DNA of 64,000 nt from Nitrospinota bacterium. Lineage in GTDB: Bacteria; JADFOP01. Location: NCBI GenBank assembly GCA_022562795.1, contig JADFOP010000005.1:16747-80746 (forward strand), written 5' to 3'. The notes under the pieces are model-generated. The model did not search any database, was not told where the DNA came from, and saw only the letters and a program-made list of their open reading frames with translations. The position numbers and the translations under genes are program-made. Positions 17,993 to 27,536 of the stretch are shown here, piece after piece. How positions within the stretch are numbered: position 1 is the stretch's first letter; every line of letters starts with the position of its first letter.

Positions 17993-18365
17993 GGAACTCG
18001 ATGACCTCCCGGGTCGTTGTGCCAGGAGTGAAGATTGCCTTCACCCCGGCGTCCAGCAATCCCTGGATGTCCTCCTGAGGTATAATCCCTCCTCCGAAGA
18101 CGATAACATCCTCCATGGACCGCTCCTTGAGAATCTCGCAGACGCGGCGGAATAGGTGGCCGTGAGCGCCGGAAAGAACGCTCAAACCTACAGCGTCAAT
18201 GTCTTCTTGCTCGGCAGCTGCGACGATTTGCTCGGGGGTCTGATGGAGACCGGTGTAGATAACCTCCATGCCCGCCTCCTTGAGGGCTCGGGCGATAACC
18301 TTCGCCCCACGGTCATGACCGTCGAGACCGGGTTTCGCAATAAGGACTCGAATCCTACGCTTCAT
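17958..18365 (-). CDS. Acyl-CoA mutase B12-binding (small) subunit
   Basis: The 135-residue protein is a free-standing cobalamin-binding domain of the methylmalonyl-CoA mutase type. It has [14 protein letters not shown] (the DxHxxG base-off His motif), [13 protein letters not shown] (SxL) and [11 protein letters not shown] (GG). The start [13 protein letters not shown] at 18365 is chosen because the ATG lies inside the last codons of the upstream gene (ATGAAGCGTAG), a coupling overlap. The matching catalytic large subunit is not in this window, so the mutase type (methylmalonyl-, isobutyryl- or other) is open. Confidence 0.92.
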   Translation of the reverse strand: MKRRIRVLIAKPGLDGHDRGAKVIARALKEAGMEVIYTGLHQTPEQIVAAAEQEDIDAVGLSVLSGAHGHLFRRVCEILKERSMEDVIVFGGGIIPQEDIQGLLDAGVKAIFTPGTTTREVIEFLEETIGSKSTS

Positions 18366-19365
18366 TCGCAACCGTCGCCTCCCACTCAAGCTGGTCGAGG
18401 GGCTCTAAATCACAGGCCGCGGGGAGGTCCTCAACCCTCTTGGCATAGATTACGGCTCTCCCAATGGCTCTGGCCAGGGCATCCTGAGCCAGAAGACCAG
18501 CGGTGTTAACATCCGCTGGCTCCCCCCCCATCGAGAAGGCAAAGACCACGTCGCCGTCGAAGTTGGTGTGGGCTGGTGAGATTACGCGGGCCAGACCGGT
18601 CTGGGCCATCCGAGCGACGTGGATGCACTCCTCGCGGCTCATCGCGCCGCCGACTACAACCGCCCCGATCGTGGTATTCTCCCCACCAAAGGTGAAGCGC
18701 GAAGCGCCCTGCCGCATGCATTTGGCCGTGTCCACCAGGCGGGTTCCGTTTTCATCCCGAGCCCCCGCCAGCAGACGCCCCGACACAGGGTCTCGAACAT
18801 CGCCAAAGGCATTTACGGCGGCGGCGGCACCGACGATGATGCCCCCAGGCTCCCGGCAGCTCGCAGTCCCAAAACCCCCCTTCATCCCTCTGGAAATGCC
18901 AAAGAGCTTGCCCACCGTCGCGCCCACCCCCACCCCGACGTTGCCTTGGGGGCTAGCCTCCTGGATGGCGGCCTCCGTTGCTGCGTAGCCCATAGCAACA
19001 TCAGGACGGACATCGGGCTTTCCCAACGAGAGGTCGAAGATGATGGCTGTCGGTACGATAGGGACGGTGGTTACTCGAACGGGGAATCCAATCCCCTGGC
19101 GCTCAAGGCAAGACATAACGCCCCCGGCGGCGTCCAGTCCATAGGAGCTGCCACCGGCCATACATACCGCGTGGACCTGCTGGACCAAGTGGGTCGGCTC
19201 CAGAGGCCCTAGGGCTCGCGTTCCGGAGGCTCTACCCCGGATGTCAACGCCACCGGTGGCCCCAGTGGGAAAGAGAATCACCGTGCAGCCCGTACAGGCT
19301 ACGGGATCCTCCGCGTGGCCAATGGCCACCCCGGGGACGTCGGCCAGACAATCCCTAGCGGCCAC
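18355..19365 (-). CDS. P1 family peptidase (DmpA/aminopeptidase S58-like)
   Basis: The 336-residue protein belongs to the self-cleaving N-terminal nucleophile family S58: [11 protein letters not shown] at the N-terminus, [25 protein letters not shown] and the cleavage region [14 protein letters not shown], where a Thr would become the nucleophile after cleavage. Members hydrolyse N-terminal residues, beta-peptides or small amides. The start is a GTG at 19365 with AAGGA 7 bp upstream. It heads the operon with the mutase subunit, MeaB and the CoA-transferase-fold pair; whether it acts on their pathway is unknown. Confidence 0.9.
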   Translation of the reverse strand: MAARDCLADVPGVAIGHAEDPVACTGCTVILFPTGATGGVDIRGRASGTRALGPLEPTHLVQQVHAVCMAGGSSYGLDAAGGVMSCLERQGIGFPVRVTTVPIVPTAIIFDLSLGKPDVRPDVAMGYAATEAAIQEASPQGNVGVGVGATVGKLFGISRGMKGGFGTASCREPGGIIVGAAAAVNAFGDVRDPVSGRLLAGARDENGTRLVDTAKCMRQGASRFTFGGENTTIGAVVVGGAMSREECIHVARMAQTGLARVISPAHTNFDGDVVFAFSMGGEPADVNTAGLLAQDALARAIGRAVIYAKRVEDLPAACDLEPLDQLEWEATVANEA

Positions 19366-19491
19366 CGTCCCATCCTTGTGGGTAAGCCATGCCGCCCGTC
19401 CAACTCCTATTAGGACATCGAATAAACCAATTCACTATAACACGCCGTCTTGGAGACCGTCTAGCACTTTAGCCTCCCGTAGGTTTAAAGC

Positions 19492-19521
19492 AAAACCCCA
19501 TCACCTAAAGGATGGGGTTTG
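19492..19521 (-). terminator. Intrinsic terminator before the P1 peptidase gene, after the DUF151 gene
   Basis: A perfect 10-bp stem, AAACCCCATC with GATGGGGTTT (19493-19502 with 19511-19520), 8-nt loop, is followed on the reverse strand by TTTTGCTTTAAA. It lies 35 bp beyond the stop of the reverse-strand DUF151 gene, so it should end that transcript. Confidence 0.85.
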
Positions 19522-19554
19522 GCAGCTATAGGCAAGAAGGAGGAAGAACTGTGA

Positions 19555-20043
19555 CTACATCTCATACTTCCCGAAGTCTTCCGGCCGGATGTTCTCAAGC
19601 CACTCCTTCCACTGCTCATCGTCCTCCTTAAGCTTCATGTCGGTGAGATCGATGGAGCGCGCTTCATCGAGAACCTTCTTGGCAACGAAAATAGGAGCAT
19701 CAACCCTAAGGGCCAAGGCGATCGCATCCGAGGGTCTTGAATCAACCGATATCTCGTTGCCATTTAGGAATAAAAAAATCTCTGCGTAGAAAGTGTTGTC
19801 CTTGAGGTCGCTGACGACAATCCGGCTTACATTGGCATCGATCCCCTCGAGGATATTCTTGATTAGATCGTGGGTCATTGGGCGAGGAGTAGGGACGCTT
19901 TCCATCTCCAGGCCAATGGCATTGGCCTCGAAAATGCCAACCCAAATGGGCAAGGCCCTCTCCTCCTCTAAGTCTTTCAGAATGACGATGGGCATGTTCG
20001 TCAACGGGTCCATCGTCAACCCCCTGACTTTCATCTCCAACAT
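19555..20043 (-). CDS. Bifunctional nuclease family protein (DUF151)
   Basis: The 162-residue protein shows the DUF151 core: [39 protein letters not shown] preceded by [12 protein letters not shown], and the central [12 protein letters not shown] block. The family was named after plant proteins with RNase and DNase activity; the bacterial function is not settled. It follows miaB by 40 bp on the same strand and ends at a strong terminator, so miaB and this gene probably share a transcript. Confidence 0.93.
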   Translation of the reverse strand: MLEMKVRGLTMDPLTNMPIVILKDLEEERALPIWVGIFEANAIGLEMESVPTPRPMTHDLIKNILEGIDANVSRIVVSDLKDNTFYAEIFLFLNGNEISVDSRPSDAIALALRVDAPIFVAKKVLDEARSIDLTDMKLKEDDEQWKEWLENIRPEDFGKYEM

Positions 20044-20082
20044 GAGTCCTTCCTCCTTTACGAATGAATATAATTGAAACCG

Positions 20083-21399
20083 TTAGTTTAGGGGCAACTC
20101 CCCCTCTAGCGAATGGAGCTTCGCCCGAGTGATTGTTATCTCTGCCAAATCGCCAACGGCTAGACCGGTCCCGACGGGAAAATGCACGAGCTTGTTGGAG
20201 GGGGTACGACCGGTGAGCTTTGTCGCATCCCTTTTACTCTCGCCTTCCACCAGGACCTCGACGGTGCGCCCTACCAGGGTCTCGTTGCGACGCTTGCTTA
20301 TGGAGGCCTGGAGCTCTAGGGCGCGCTGAAATCTCTCTTGGGTAACCTCCTTAGGGACCTGGTTAGCCATTTCCGCAGCCTTGGTCCCAGGCCGGGGGGA
20401 ATACTTGAACAGAAATATGCTATCAAATTCAACATCTTCCAAGAGTTCAAGGGTGGCCTGGAAGTCCTCTTCCGTCTCACCAGGAAAAGCGACGATGACA
20501 TCGCTCGTCAGGCTCAAATCGGGCATCGCCTTTCTAAGAGCTGCCACCGTGGCCCGGTAGTGCTCAGCGGTGTAGCCCCGGGCCATCGCCTCCAGGATGC
20601 GATCGCTACCGGCCTGAACGGGCAGGTGGAGATGCTCGCACACCTTCGGCAATATCGCCATCTGCTCGATAAGATGGGCCGAAACGTCCTTCGGGTGGGA
20701 AGTAATGAAACGTATTCGGGCGATCCCGTCAACCTCGTTGACGGCGCCGAGGAGATCGGGAAAGTCGATGTCGGCCTTGTAGGAATTGACCGTCTGGCCG
20801 AGCAGAGTGACCTCCTTATAGCCCTCAGCGGCCAAATTACGCACCTGCCGTATAATCTCTGCGCTAGGCAGGCTATTCTCCGGCCCCCGAGTCATGGGCA
20901 CAACGCAGAAGGTGCACCGATGATCGCACCCTGACATGACGGTCACCCAGGCCTGGAGGTCGCTGGTGCGCTTGACGGGGAGATCGTAATCGGCGTCCTC
21001 GGGGAGTGTGGGGGTCACGTCAGCCACGGAAACCCCGTTGAGGCGATGTTCCGCCAATAAAGCTGGCAGGCGCTGGATGTTTCGAGTGCCAAAGACAATG
21101 TCCACGTAGGGGGCTCGATCCACTATGGCTGAGCCCTGCACCTGTGCCACACATCCGGACACGGCTATCAACAGCTCCGGATTGGCGCTCTTAAGCTCCT
21201 TCAGCCGACCGAGCTGGCTATACAATTTCTGCTCCGCCTTGTCCCGAATACTGCAGGTGTTTACCAGGATGAAGTCGGCCTCTGCCAACTTCTCGGTGGC
21301 CTCGTATCCTTCGTCATCCAAAATGCCCTCGATGACCTCGGAGTCGTATTTGTTCATCTGACACCCGAAGGTGATGATGGCTGCCTTTTTTCTTTTCAT
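20083..21399 (-). CDS. miaB: tRNA-2-methylthio-N6-dimethylallyladenosine synthase
   Basis: MiaB is a radical SAM methylthiotransferase acting on i6A37 of tRNAs reading UNN codons. The 438-residue protein has the UPF0004 domain with its three cluster cysteines (FGCQMNKYDSE, VNTCSIRDKAEQ, SGCVAQVQG), the radical SAM CxxxCxxC in SGCDHRCTFCVVP, and a C-terminal TRAM domain with GRTPSNKLVHF. Length and motif spacing match MiaB and not MtaB or RimO. Confidence 0.96.
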   Translation of the reverse strand: MKRKKAAIITFGCQMNKYDSEVIEGILDDEGYEATEKLAEADFILVNTCSIRDKAEQKLYSQLGRLKELKSANPELLIAVSGCVAQVQGSAIVDRAPYVDIVFGTRNIQRLPALLAEHRLNGVSVADVTPTLPEDADYDLPVKRTSDLQAWVTVMSGCDHRCTFCVVPMTRGPENSLPSAEIIRQVRNLAAEGYKEVTLLGQTVNSYKADIDFPDLLGAVNEVDGIARIRFITSHPKDVSAHLIEQMAILPKVCEHLHLPVQAGSDRILEAMARGYTAEHYRATVAALRKAMPDLSLTSDVIVAFPGETEEDFQATLELLEDVEFDSIFLFKYSPRPGTKAAEMANQVPKEVTQERFQRALELQASISKRRNETLVGRTVEVLVEGESKRDATKLTGRTPSNKLVHFPVGTGLAVGDLAEITITRAKLHSLEGELPLN

Positions 21400-21513
21400 A
21401 TTAGACCTTTCTCGGGTATCGGCTTCTCAAAATATAGCAACGGGCCGGGGGCTTGTCAATTTAAGCCAATTTTGATTACCTAAATAAATGCATCTACCCG
21501 CTCTCGCTGAAGG

Positions 21514-22452
21514 CTAGATAGCGTGGAAGGACTCGATGCGGCGAATAACGCGACTGCGCAAGGCTAGGACGAGGGACTGGGTGTATGCGGCCCCGGGCAC
21601 GAAACGGACGCCTTTAAGGAGGTCCCCATCAGTTACGCCCGTCGCTGCAAAGACTAGGTCCTGGCCACGCGCCAGGTCGTCGATGTATAAAATCTGGTCG
21701 GGATCGTCCAGCCCCATGGCCAAAGCAGCCTCTCGCTCGGCAGGGTTTCGAAATTTCAAGCGACCCTGAAAGTCTCCTCCAACGCACTTGAGGGCCACCG
21801 CCGAAAGCACTCCCTGGGGAGCGCCACCAATGCCTACGAGACAATCGACGCCGGAGCCCTCCATTGCTGTGGCTATGGCGGAGCTTACGTCGCCGTCGCC
21901 AATGAGCCTAAGCCTGGCGCCAAGGCTCCTGATGGACTCGACGTCCCCTCTGTTGCGGGGACGGTCTAGAACGACCACCGTTAGCTCTTCAATATACTTC
22001 CCAAGAGTCCCAGCTACAGTCTTCATATTCTCTTCCAGGGGGCGTGATAAGTCTATAGCCCCTCGCGCCTTGGGCCCGACGGCCAACTTCTCCATGTAGA
22101 CTTCGGGCACGGGCAAGAAGCTTCCGGGCTCGTCCACCGCCACAATGCTTATTGCGTTCGGGCCACCTGTGGCGCAGATGTTGGTGCCCTCTAGAGCATC
22201 CAGTGTTATATCAAGATTGATCTCACCCTGCCCTACCCTAATGCCCGATGGGAGGAGCGCCCCCGAGGCAGGCGTACCCTCCCCAAGGACCACCGTTCCG
22301 GCGATTGGGAGCTCCTTGAGGCCTATGGCCATAGCCTCAACGGCGGCTGTATCGGCAGCGGCTTCGTCACCAGCCCCCATAAGCCTGGCGGACGCCATGG
22401 CTGAAGCCTCTGTAACCCTAACGATATCGAGGGCCAATCTCCGTTCCAACAT
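21514..22452 (-). CDS. glpX: Class II fructose-1,6-bisphosphatase GlpX
   Basis: GlpX hydrolyses fructose-1,6-bisphosphate in gluconeogenesis. The protein (312 residues) shows MGAGDEAAADTAAVEAM (metal-binding region), GEGTPASGALLPSG, LDALEGTNICATGGPNAI and VGIGGAPQGVLSAVALK, all family hallmarks. The start MLERRLALDIVRVTEA (22452) is preferred; the longer frame to 22515 adds 21 residues without homology. It stands about 115 bp upstream of miaB on the same strand. Confidence 0.94.
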   Translation of the reverse strand: MLERRLALDIVRVTEASAMASARLMGAGDEAAADTAAVEAMAIGLKELPIAGTVVLGEGTPASGALLPSGIRVGQGEINLDITLDALEGTNICATGGPNAISIVAVDEPGSFLPVPEVYMEKLAVGPKARGAIDLSRPLEENMKTVAGTLGKYIEELTVVVLDRPRNRGDVESIRSLGARLRLIGDGDVSSAIATAMEGSGVDCLVGIGGAPQGVLSAVALKCVGGDFQGRLKFRNPAEREAALAMGLDDPDQILYIDDLARGQDLVFAATGVTDGDLLKGVRFVPGAAYTQSLVLALRSRVIRRIESFHAI

Positions 22453-22515
22453 TAGAAGTCCTCTAAAGACTATCGGGTACGGCCAAATGGTATCATAGGC
22501 CCCCGGGGGGCGCAA

Positions 22516-22862
22516 TTAAACGGCATGCCGTGCGTTGACTTAGATGGAACGTTTACCTATCATCTATTCATAAATATTTATTGAACCACCGTGTCGCGTC
22601 CTGCGCCGAGGCGAGAAACCTCATAGACCCTTCATTCAACCGGTATAGTAGTTTACAAAACCCCGGGTCGTTTCTTACCCGAAGGGTTCGGGGACGACTG
22701 GTGATGTGCTCTAGATTTTAGGTTGACAGCAGTTTCATTAGGATGTACCAGTGTACTCGTTCTCCAGGAGCCTTTGAGAATGGCGAGGCTTGACCCGCCA
22801 GCGGGAACCATTAAGACTGAACGCGTGGCCCTGTAAGCCGGGCATGGCGCTTAGAGGCGACT
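22516..22862. other. Divergent intergenic region glpX / corA
   Basis: About 350 bp without a gene. TTGACA (22723-22728) with TACCAG 17 bp further (22746-22751) is a weak promoter candidate for corA. A small inverted repeat, CCCGAAGGGTTCGGGG, lies at 22678-22693. No riboswitch of the M-box or ykoK type was recognised. Confidence 0.5.
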
Positions 22863-22877
22863 TTGGATGATGGCACA

Positions 22878-23852
22878 ATGATTGACGCCTTTCTACTGCT
22901 TAAAGACGGCACCCTCAAACGCAGCCAGGATGTGGAAGAGGTCTTCCGCTTGGTTGAGGAGGCGGGTGATGGTTGGAATCTCTGGCTTGACTTGGAGGCT
23001 CCACACGAGGAGGAGTTTGGCCTCCTTACGGCCCTATTCAACTTCCACCCCTTGGCCCTGGATGCTTGTTTCAACCAAACCCATCATTCCAAGATGGACG
23101 ACTACGACGATCATCTCTACATCATTTTCAATACTCCTCTATGGGGTGAGGAGGGTGTTAGAATTAAGACCTCCCGGCTCGACTGTTTCCTGGGACCACA
23201 CTTCCTCGTTACTCACCACCTGGAGCCCTTTCCATCCATCCAGGAGGCCAAGGTGCGATGCCTTAAAAGAGAAGATGCTCTCAGCCGAGGCGCCGATTAC
23301 TTGCTCTACATAATCTTGGCCGTCCTAGTGGATAATTACTCCCCGGTGCTGGAAAGAATCGGTGATGCTGTTGAGGCCGCCGAGGCAGAGGTGCTCGCCA
23401 AGCCCAAGCCCTCGACTCTAAAGCGCCTCTTCTCGCTCAGGAAGGAAGTGGCCCGTTTGTGGCAGCTCGTTTTACGACAAAAAGAGATTCTCTTGCGGCT
23501 GAGCGATGAGGAGCATTCATCAATTCGCCGAGAACAGGCCGTCTACTATCGGGACGCTCACGGCCACCTTGCCCGTATGTCGGACCTAATGGAATCGCAC
23601 CGTGACACCATCGCCGGAGCGGTAGAGGCCTTTACCTCGCTTACGAGTAACCGCAAGAACGCGGTGGTCAGAATCCTAACCGTTCTGGTCATCCTGATGT
23701 TTTCCCTTGCGCTCATCGCCGGCATCTACGGTATTAACCCCCGGTTCATGCCCGAGCTTCCGTCGCCATACGGCCAATACGCCGTGTTAGGATTCGTGGC
23801 CTTCATAGCCATAATCATGCTTGTTTTCTTCCGATGGAAGAACCGGCTCTGA
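22878..23852 (+). CDS. corA: CorA-like magnesium/divalent cation transporter
   Basis: CorA proteins are pentameric channels with a large cytoplasmic domain and two C-terminal helices. The product (about 324 residues) has the alpha/beta N-domain, a long stalk helix rich in charged residues (about 190-250), TM1 ILTVLVILMFSLALIAGIYG, and TM2 YAVLGFVAFIAIIMLVFF with a basic tail FRWKNRL. At the end of TM1 the family GMN is GIN here (YGINPRFMPE). The ATG 22878 is used; a TTG at 22863 in the same frame has an AGAGG site and could add 5 residues. The K+ uptake genes follow within 27 bp. Confidence 0.87.
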   Translation: MIDAFLLLKDGTLKRSQDVEEVFRLVEEAGDGWNLWLDLEAPHEEEFGLLTALFNFHPLALDACFNQTHHSKMDDYDDHLYIIFNTPLWGEEGVRIKTSRLDCFLGPHFLVTHHLEPFPSIQEAKVRCLKREDALSRGADYLLYIILAVLVDNYSPVLERIGDAVEAAEAEVLAKPKPSTLKRLFSLRKEVARLWQLVLRQKEILLRLSDEEHSSIRREQAVYYRDAHGHLARMSDLMESHRDTIAGAVEAFTSLTSNRKNAVVRILTVLVILMFSLALIAGIYGINPRFMPELPSPYGQYAVLGFVAFIAIIMLVFFRWKNRL

Positions 23853-23879
23853 CCGCTGTCTCCGCCGTAAAGGCCCAAA

Positions 23880-25625
23880 ATGCTCGCCTATCTAAACTCC
23901 CATCTTACAACCCGGTGGATCTTCCGGGCGCCCTTCTACCTCTTGGGCCTTGGTGCAACCGCCATCCTTGTGCTCCAGTACGGTTTTGGGTGGTCGCTAG
24001 GCAGCAATGGAGCAATGGTGGCCGTCCAGCGGGGCTTTCTTTATGGCTTCGTCGGCTTCTACCTTATGGTGGCCGCATTCATAACTCCCAAAACTCTTCT
24101 GCTGCGAAGCGGCTTGGTGGAGACGTTGCTCAGCGCCTTGGTGATATGGACCGAGGTTGAGCCGTCAACGATTATCCCATCGTCGGCAGTCCTGCTGGCC
24201 GTGGAAGTTTACGCCGCATTTGCACTCTTATACGCCCTAAGCACTTTACTCCTAAACCCGGAACTCGTGGTCAGTCGTTGGGGAAACCTTCGGCTCAGCA
24301 GGCCCCAACTCGTCGTCTTCAGCTTCCTTGCCGTAATCGGCCTGGGCACCCTCGGACTCAGCCTCCCCAAGGCGACGGTCTCCCCGGACGGCATAGGGCT
24401 CATCGACACCATTTTTACGGCCACCAGCGCTGTCTGCGTCACGGGCCTGACCGTCATCAACGTCGCACAAGACCTCTCGACTCTTGGCCAAGGCTTCCTG
24501 CTTGCCCTCATCCAGCTAGGGGGTCTGGGGCTGATGACATTCACCGCCTTTTTCTCCCTGATCCTGGGCCGGGATCTAAGCCTCAGGGGTGAGCTCGTCT
24601 TGAGAGACACTCTAGATGTTCGGACCGTAGGCCGTATCACAAGCCTCGTTCTCGGGATCCTCACTATTACCATTATCGCCGAGGGTATCGGGACCATACT
24701 CCTCTTCGTCTCCTGGCCCACCGATCTCCCATCGACGGCACACGGAATTTTCTGGAGCCTATTCCACTCTGTCAGTGCTTTTAGCAACGCCGGCTTCAGC
24801 CTTCTTCCCACGAACGACTTTTCCATCTACCGTGGAGCGTTCGTCGTCAACTACACCTTGATGGCCCTTATCGTGGTTGGAGGAGTAGGCTTCTTCGTCA
24901 TCCAAAATCTTTTGCGGGTAAGCCCGTGGGGCGGTGGAACCGATCAGAAACGGCCCCGCCTCACGCTCCACACTAAGCTAGTTTTAACCATAACGGCTGT
25001 CTTAATATTAATCGGTGCGACGTTGTTCTTCACCTTAGAGCGAAATGCCTCCATGGCCGGATACACTATCGGCGAGCAGATAACGGCCTCCCTATTCCAG
25101 GCCGTTACCTCAAGGACGGCAGGCTTCAGCACTGTCCCTATCGGTCAGCTGACCTATTCAGCGGCTTTCCTCCTCATGATTCTTATGTTTATCGGAGCCT
25201 CTCCGGGCTCGACTGGCGGTGGGGTAAAGACCTCGACCATAGGGATTCTACTTGGGACCATCCGGAGCATCCTCAAAGGTCGGACCGAAACCGAGATATT
25301 CAATAGGACCATCCCTCAAGATCAGGTCAACCGAGCTTTGGCCATCATTTTTATCGCTTTCGGCGTTATCTCTGCATCAGTCTTTGCCCTTATGATAGTG
25401 GAAGGCCGACCTTTCATAGATGTCCTCTTTGAGACCATCAGCGCCTTCGGAACCGTGGGCCTTACGCGGGGGATGACGTCGGAGCTCTCTTCTGCAGGCA
25501 AGGTAATACTCATTTTCACCATGCTGGCGGGGCGTATAGGCCCTTTGACTCTGGCACTGGCCATCGCCGAGCGGGGAGTCAGGGGTGAGTATGAATATCC
25601 CCAGGAATATGTCATGCTAGGGTAA
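23880..25625 (+). CDS. TrkH/KtrB-type potassium uptake membrane subunit
   Basis: The 581-residue membrane protein has four repeats of the TM-pore-TM unit with filter glycines in TSAVCVTGLTV, FHSVSAFSNAGFS, VTSRTAGFSTVP and ISAFGTVGLTR, the mark of TrkH/KtrB channels. Two extra hydrophobic segments precede the first unit. It moves K+ (or Na+-coupled K+) when bound to a cytosolic RCK ring, which the next gene encodes. The start at 23880 lies 27 bp after corA, and the trkA-like gene starts 14 bp downstream with a GGAAGGAGAG site. Confidence 0.94.
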   Translation: MLAYLNSHLTTRWIFRAPFYLLGLGATAILVLQYGFGWSLGSNGAMVAVQRGFLYGFVGFYLMVAAFITPKTLLLRSGLVETLLSALVIWTEVEPSTIIPSSAVLLAVEVYAAFALLYALSTLLLNPELVVSRWGNLRLSRPQLVVFSFLAVIGLGTLGLSLPKATVSPDGIGLIDTIFTATSAVCVTGLTVINVAQDLSTLGQGFLLALIQLGGLGLMTFTAFFSLILGRDLSLRGELVLRDTLDVRTVGRITSLVLGILTITIIAEGIGTILLFVSWPTDLPSTAHGIFWSLFHSVSAFSNAGFSLLPTNDFSIYRGAFVVNYTLMALIVVGGVGFFVIQNLLRVSPWGGGTDQKRPRLTLHTKLVLTITAVLILIGATLFFTLERNASMAGYTIGEQITASLFQAVTSRTAGFSTVPIGQLTYSAAFLLMILMFIGASPGSTGGGVKTSTIGILLGTIRSILKGRTETEIFNRTIPQDQVNRALAIIFIAFGVISASVFALMIVEGRPFIDVLFETISAFGTVGLTRGMTSELSSAGKVILIFTMLAGRIGPLTLALAIAERGVRGEYEYPQEYVMLG

Positions 25626-25639
25626 GGAAGGAGAGAGTT

Positions 25640-26332
25640 ATGGCTCGGTTCGCTGTAATAGGCCTGGGGCGATTTGGGATGAGCTTGGCTACCCACCTAA
25701 CCGAGGCTGGGGCTGAGGTCGTGGCCATCGACGCAGACCGGCGGGTCATCGAGAATATTAAAGACGAGGTGACGGTGGCCGTGGCCCTAGACGCCACCGA
25801 CGAACACGCCCTGCGGGCGCAAAACCTGGAGAAGGTTGATGCAGCCATCGTCTGCATAGGGGAGAGCTTTGAGGCAAATCAGCTGGCTACGTTGCTGCTT
25901 AAAAATATTGGTGTAAAAAGAATCATCGCCAAAGCCAACACCACTACGCAGCGCCACATCCTCCAGCTCATCGGCGCTGACCAAGTCATCTCCCCTGAGG
26001 AAGAGATGGGAGCAAAGCTCGCCAAACGTTTGCTTGTCCCATTCGCCCTGGAAATGATTCCCCTCGCAGAGGGCTTTAGCATGATTGAAATAAACGCGCC
26101 TGCCGCCTTCGTCGGTAAGGCGCTCAAAGACCTAAAGCTCCGTCAACGCTTCGGCATTAATGTCGTTGCCATCAAAAAACACCATCCGCCGGAGAGCGAG
26201 GGCGCCACCCTCGTCATCGCCTCGATCGACAACCTGCCAAGCCCCGAAAGTATCATCAATGAATACGACATTCTAATCATCATCGGACACGAGGATGGAC
26301 TGCGCCAGCTCGGGAAGCACTCAGGGAGCTGA
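25640..26332 (+). CDS. TrkA/KtrA-type RCK potassium uptake regulatory subunit
   Basis: The 230-residue cytosolic protein consists of a TrkA-N (RCK) domain, with GLGRFGMSLATHLTEAG and the acidic VVAIDADR nucleotide-binding end, and a TrkA-C domain from about residue 140 (FSMIEINAPAAFVGKALKDLKL). Size and single-RCK layout match KtrA, the ATP/ADP-gated ring of KtrB channels. It is in an operon with the preceding channel gene. Confidence 0.94.
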   Translation: MARFAVIGLGRFGMSLATHLTEAGAEVVAIDADRRVIENIKDEVTVAVALDATDEHALRAQNLEKVDAAIVCIGESFEANQLATLLLKNIGVKRIIAKANTTTQRHILQLIGADQVISPEEEMGAKLAKRLLVPFALEMIPLAEGFSMIEINAPAAFVGKALKDLKLRQRFGINVVAIKKHHPPESEGATLVIASIDNLPSPESIINEYDILIIIGHEDGLRQLGKHSGS

Positions 26333-26382
26333 TGGGGTATAAAGGCAGGATTGATCGTGACGGTGTGAGGCGCTGAAGGAGG

Positions 26383-27086
26383 CTATGAATCTTCCAGGGC
26401 GCCACCTTTGGCTGCGGGAAGTCGCTGGTCGGCTGAGGATTCCTCGGCGAATCGGGGCTTATCAATCCCCTCACTCCGCCCGCGCGGGTAATCCCTAGAC
26501 AGCCGCCTGTAGAGAAGGAAGCCCAAAACAGCTAACACTAATACTACAGCTGTGATGATCCTTACCCCTTGAATGGTGCGCCGTAAGTTGTCGAGCTTTT
26601 CGCTCAGAAAATACCTAACAGGGTGACGAGGGGAACGCTGACGGCGGCCCCGCACAAATCCGTCAAAATGAACTTCTGCGCGTTCATCCGGATGCTGCCG
26701 GCAACGAGGTAAACGGCCATCCGAAAACCAGCAAAGAAGCGAGCGAAGAAGATTGTTTTGCCGCCATAGCGGTCAAAATGGTCGTGGATTCTCGAAAGGC
26801 GATGGCTCGTCAACCAGCGACTAAGCCTAGGGTGTCCCAGAACGTTAGAGCCCCACTTGCGCCCTAGGTAAAATACCAAGTAGTCACCGACTACGGCGCC
26901 TGTGATGGAGATGGCGATTGTCAGATATAGGTCAGTGTAGCCCGCCCAGGATAAAAATCCACCGATAAGCAGCAGAAGGTCTTCAGGTATTGGAGCCCCA
27001 AGTCCCCCGGCGAACAAGCCAAAGAATATGAAAATATAGATAAACGGCGCCGTATAACCGGTCATGAAATCAACGAGCGTCCACAC
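26383..27086 (-). pseudogene. DedA family membrane protein gene with a single-base frameshift
   Basis: The reverse frame from 27086 reads a DedA/SNARE-associated protein: FFGLFAGGLGAPIPEDLLLLIGG, GAVVGDYLVFYLGRKWG, FFARFFAGFRMAVYLVAGS and, at the end, VPLVTLLGIF with stop TGA (26604-26606). The family normally continues LLGYFLSEKL, and exactly that text (YFLSEKLDNLRRT plus a further helix) is found one frame away, running to the stop at 26383. Insertion of one base near 26613-26615 restores a protein of about 235 residues. This is either a real inactivating deletion or a sequencing/assembly error in this gene. DedA proteins act in lipid (undecaprenyl-phosphate type) translocation and membrane homeostasis. 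Confidence 0.85.
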
Positions 27087-27536
27087 GTTCCATTATCCCC
27101 GTTGGCGGTCGGCTGCATAGGTCACAAAAAAATGTTACCCAATTTTGCCACATGAAGTCAAATGTAAACCTCTAAAAGGGTGAGGTCTATCTTTTTTAAT
27201 TGCACCTGCCCAACTATCCAGTATAATTGCACTTGTGTCGATTCTGTTACCCTGGTGACGACGGAGATTTTATCAACCTGTTAATGCGGGGAATTCCGGA
27301 AAGGGCTTTGGCGAATTCCCGGACGTGATCGAGGAAACCCATCACGTTCCCCGCCCCCACCCCATGAGCCTATCTCCTTTGCACAACATAGCCCGTCGTG
27401 GGGTCTTCATCATAATGCGCATTACGGAACTGGCGACCGACGAAGGTGAGAGCCGCACTCCTGCCATGAAGACATATCCCCACAAAGCCAGGCTATGTAG
27501 AATGTGGCAATAATTTAGAACTGTTGAGGCAAAGGT
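27087..27536. other. Intergenic region with orphan promoter and competing hairpins
   Basis: About 450 bp without a credible gene. It holds a good promoter (27200-27227, plus strand) and a run of hairpins at 27286-27354: GGGAATTC/GAATTCCC, CGTGAT/ATCACG, and the outer GCGGGGAA/TTCCCCGC. The first and last cannot form together because they share 27289-27293. The promoter is about 300 bp upstream of the next gene, so a long leader or a separate small RNA is possible. Confidence 0.55.
27200..27227 (+). promoter_or_regulatory. Sigma-70-type promoter
   Basis: TTGCAC (27200-27205), a 16-bp spacer and a perfect TATAAT (27222-27227). It reads toward the structured element at 27286-27354 and the DUF1571-like gene. 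Confidence 0.6.

Noticed and set aside
26604-26606. TGA in the DedA gene as selenocysteine
   Set aside because: The family text continues in a different frame, not in the same frame, so a frameshift explains it better.
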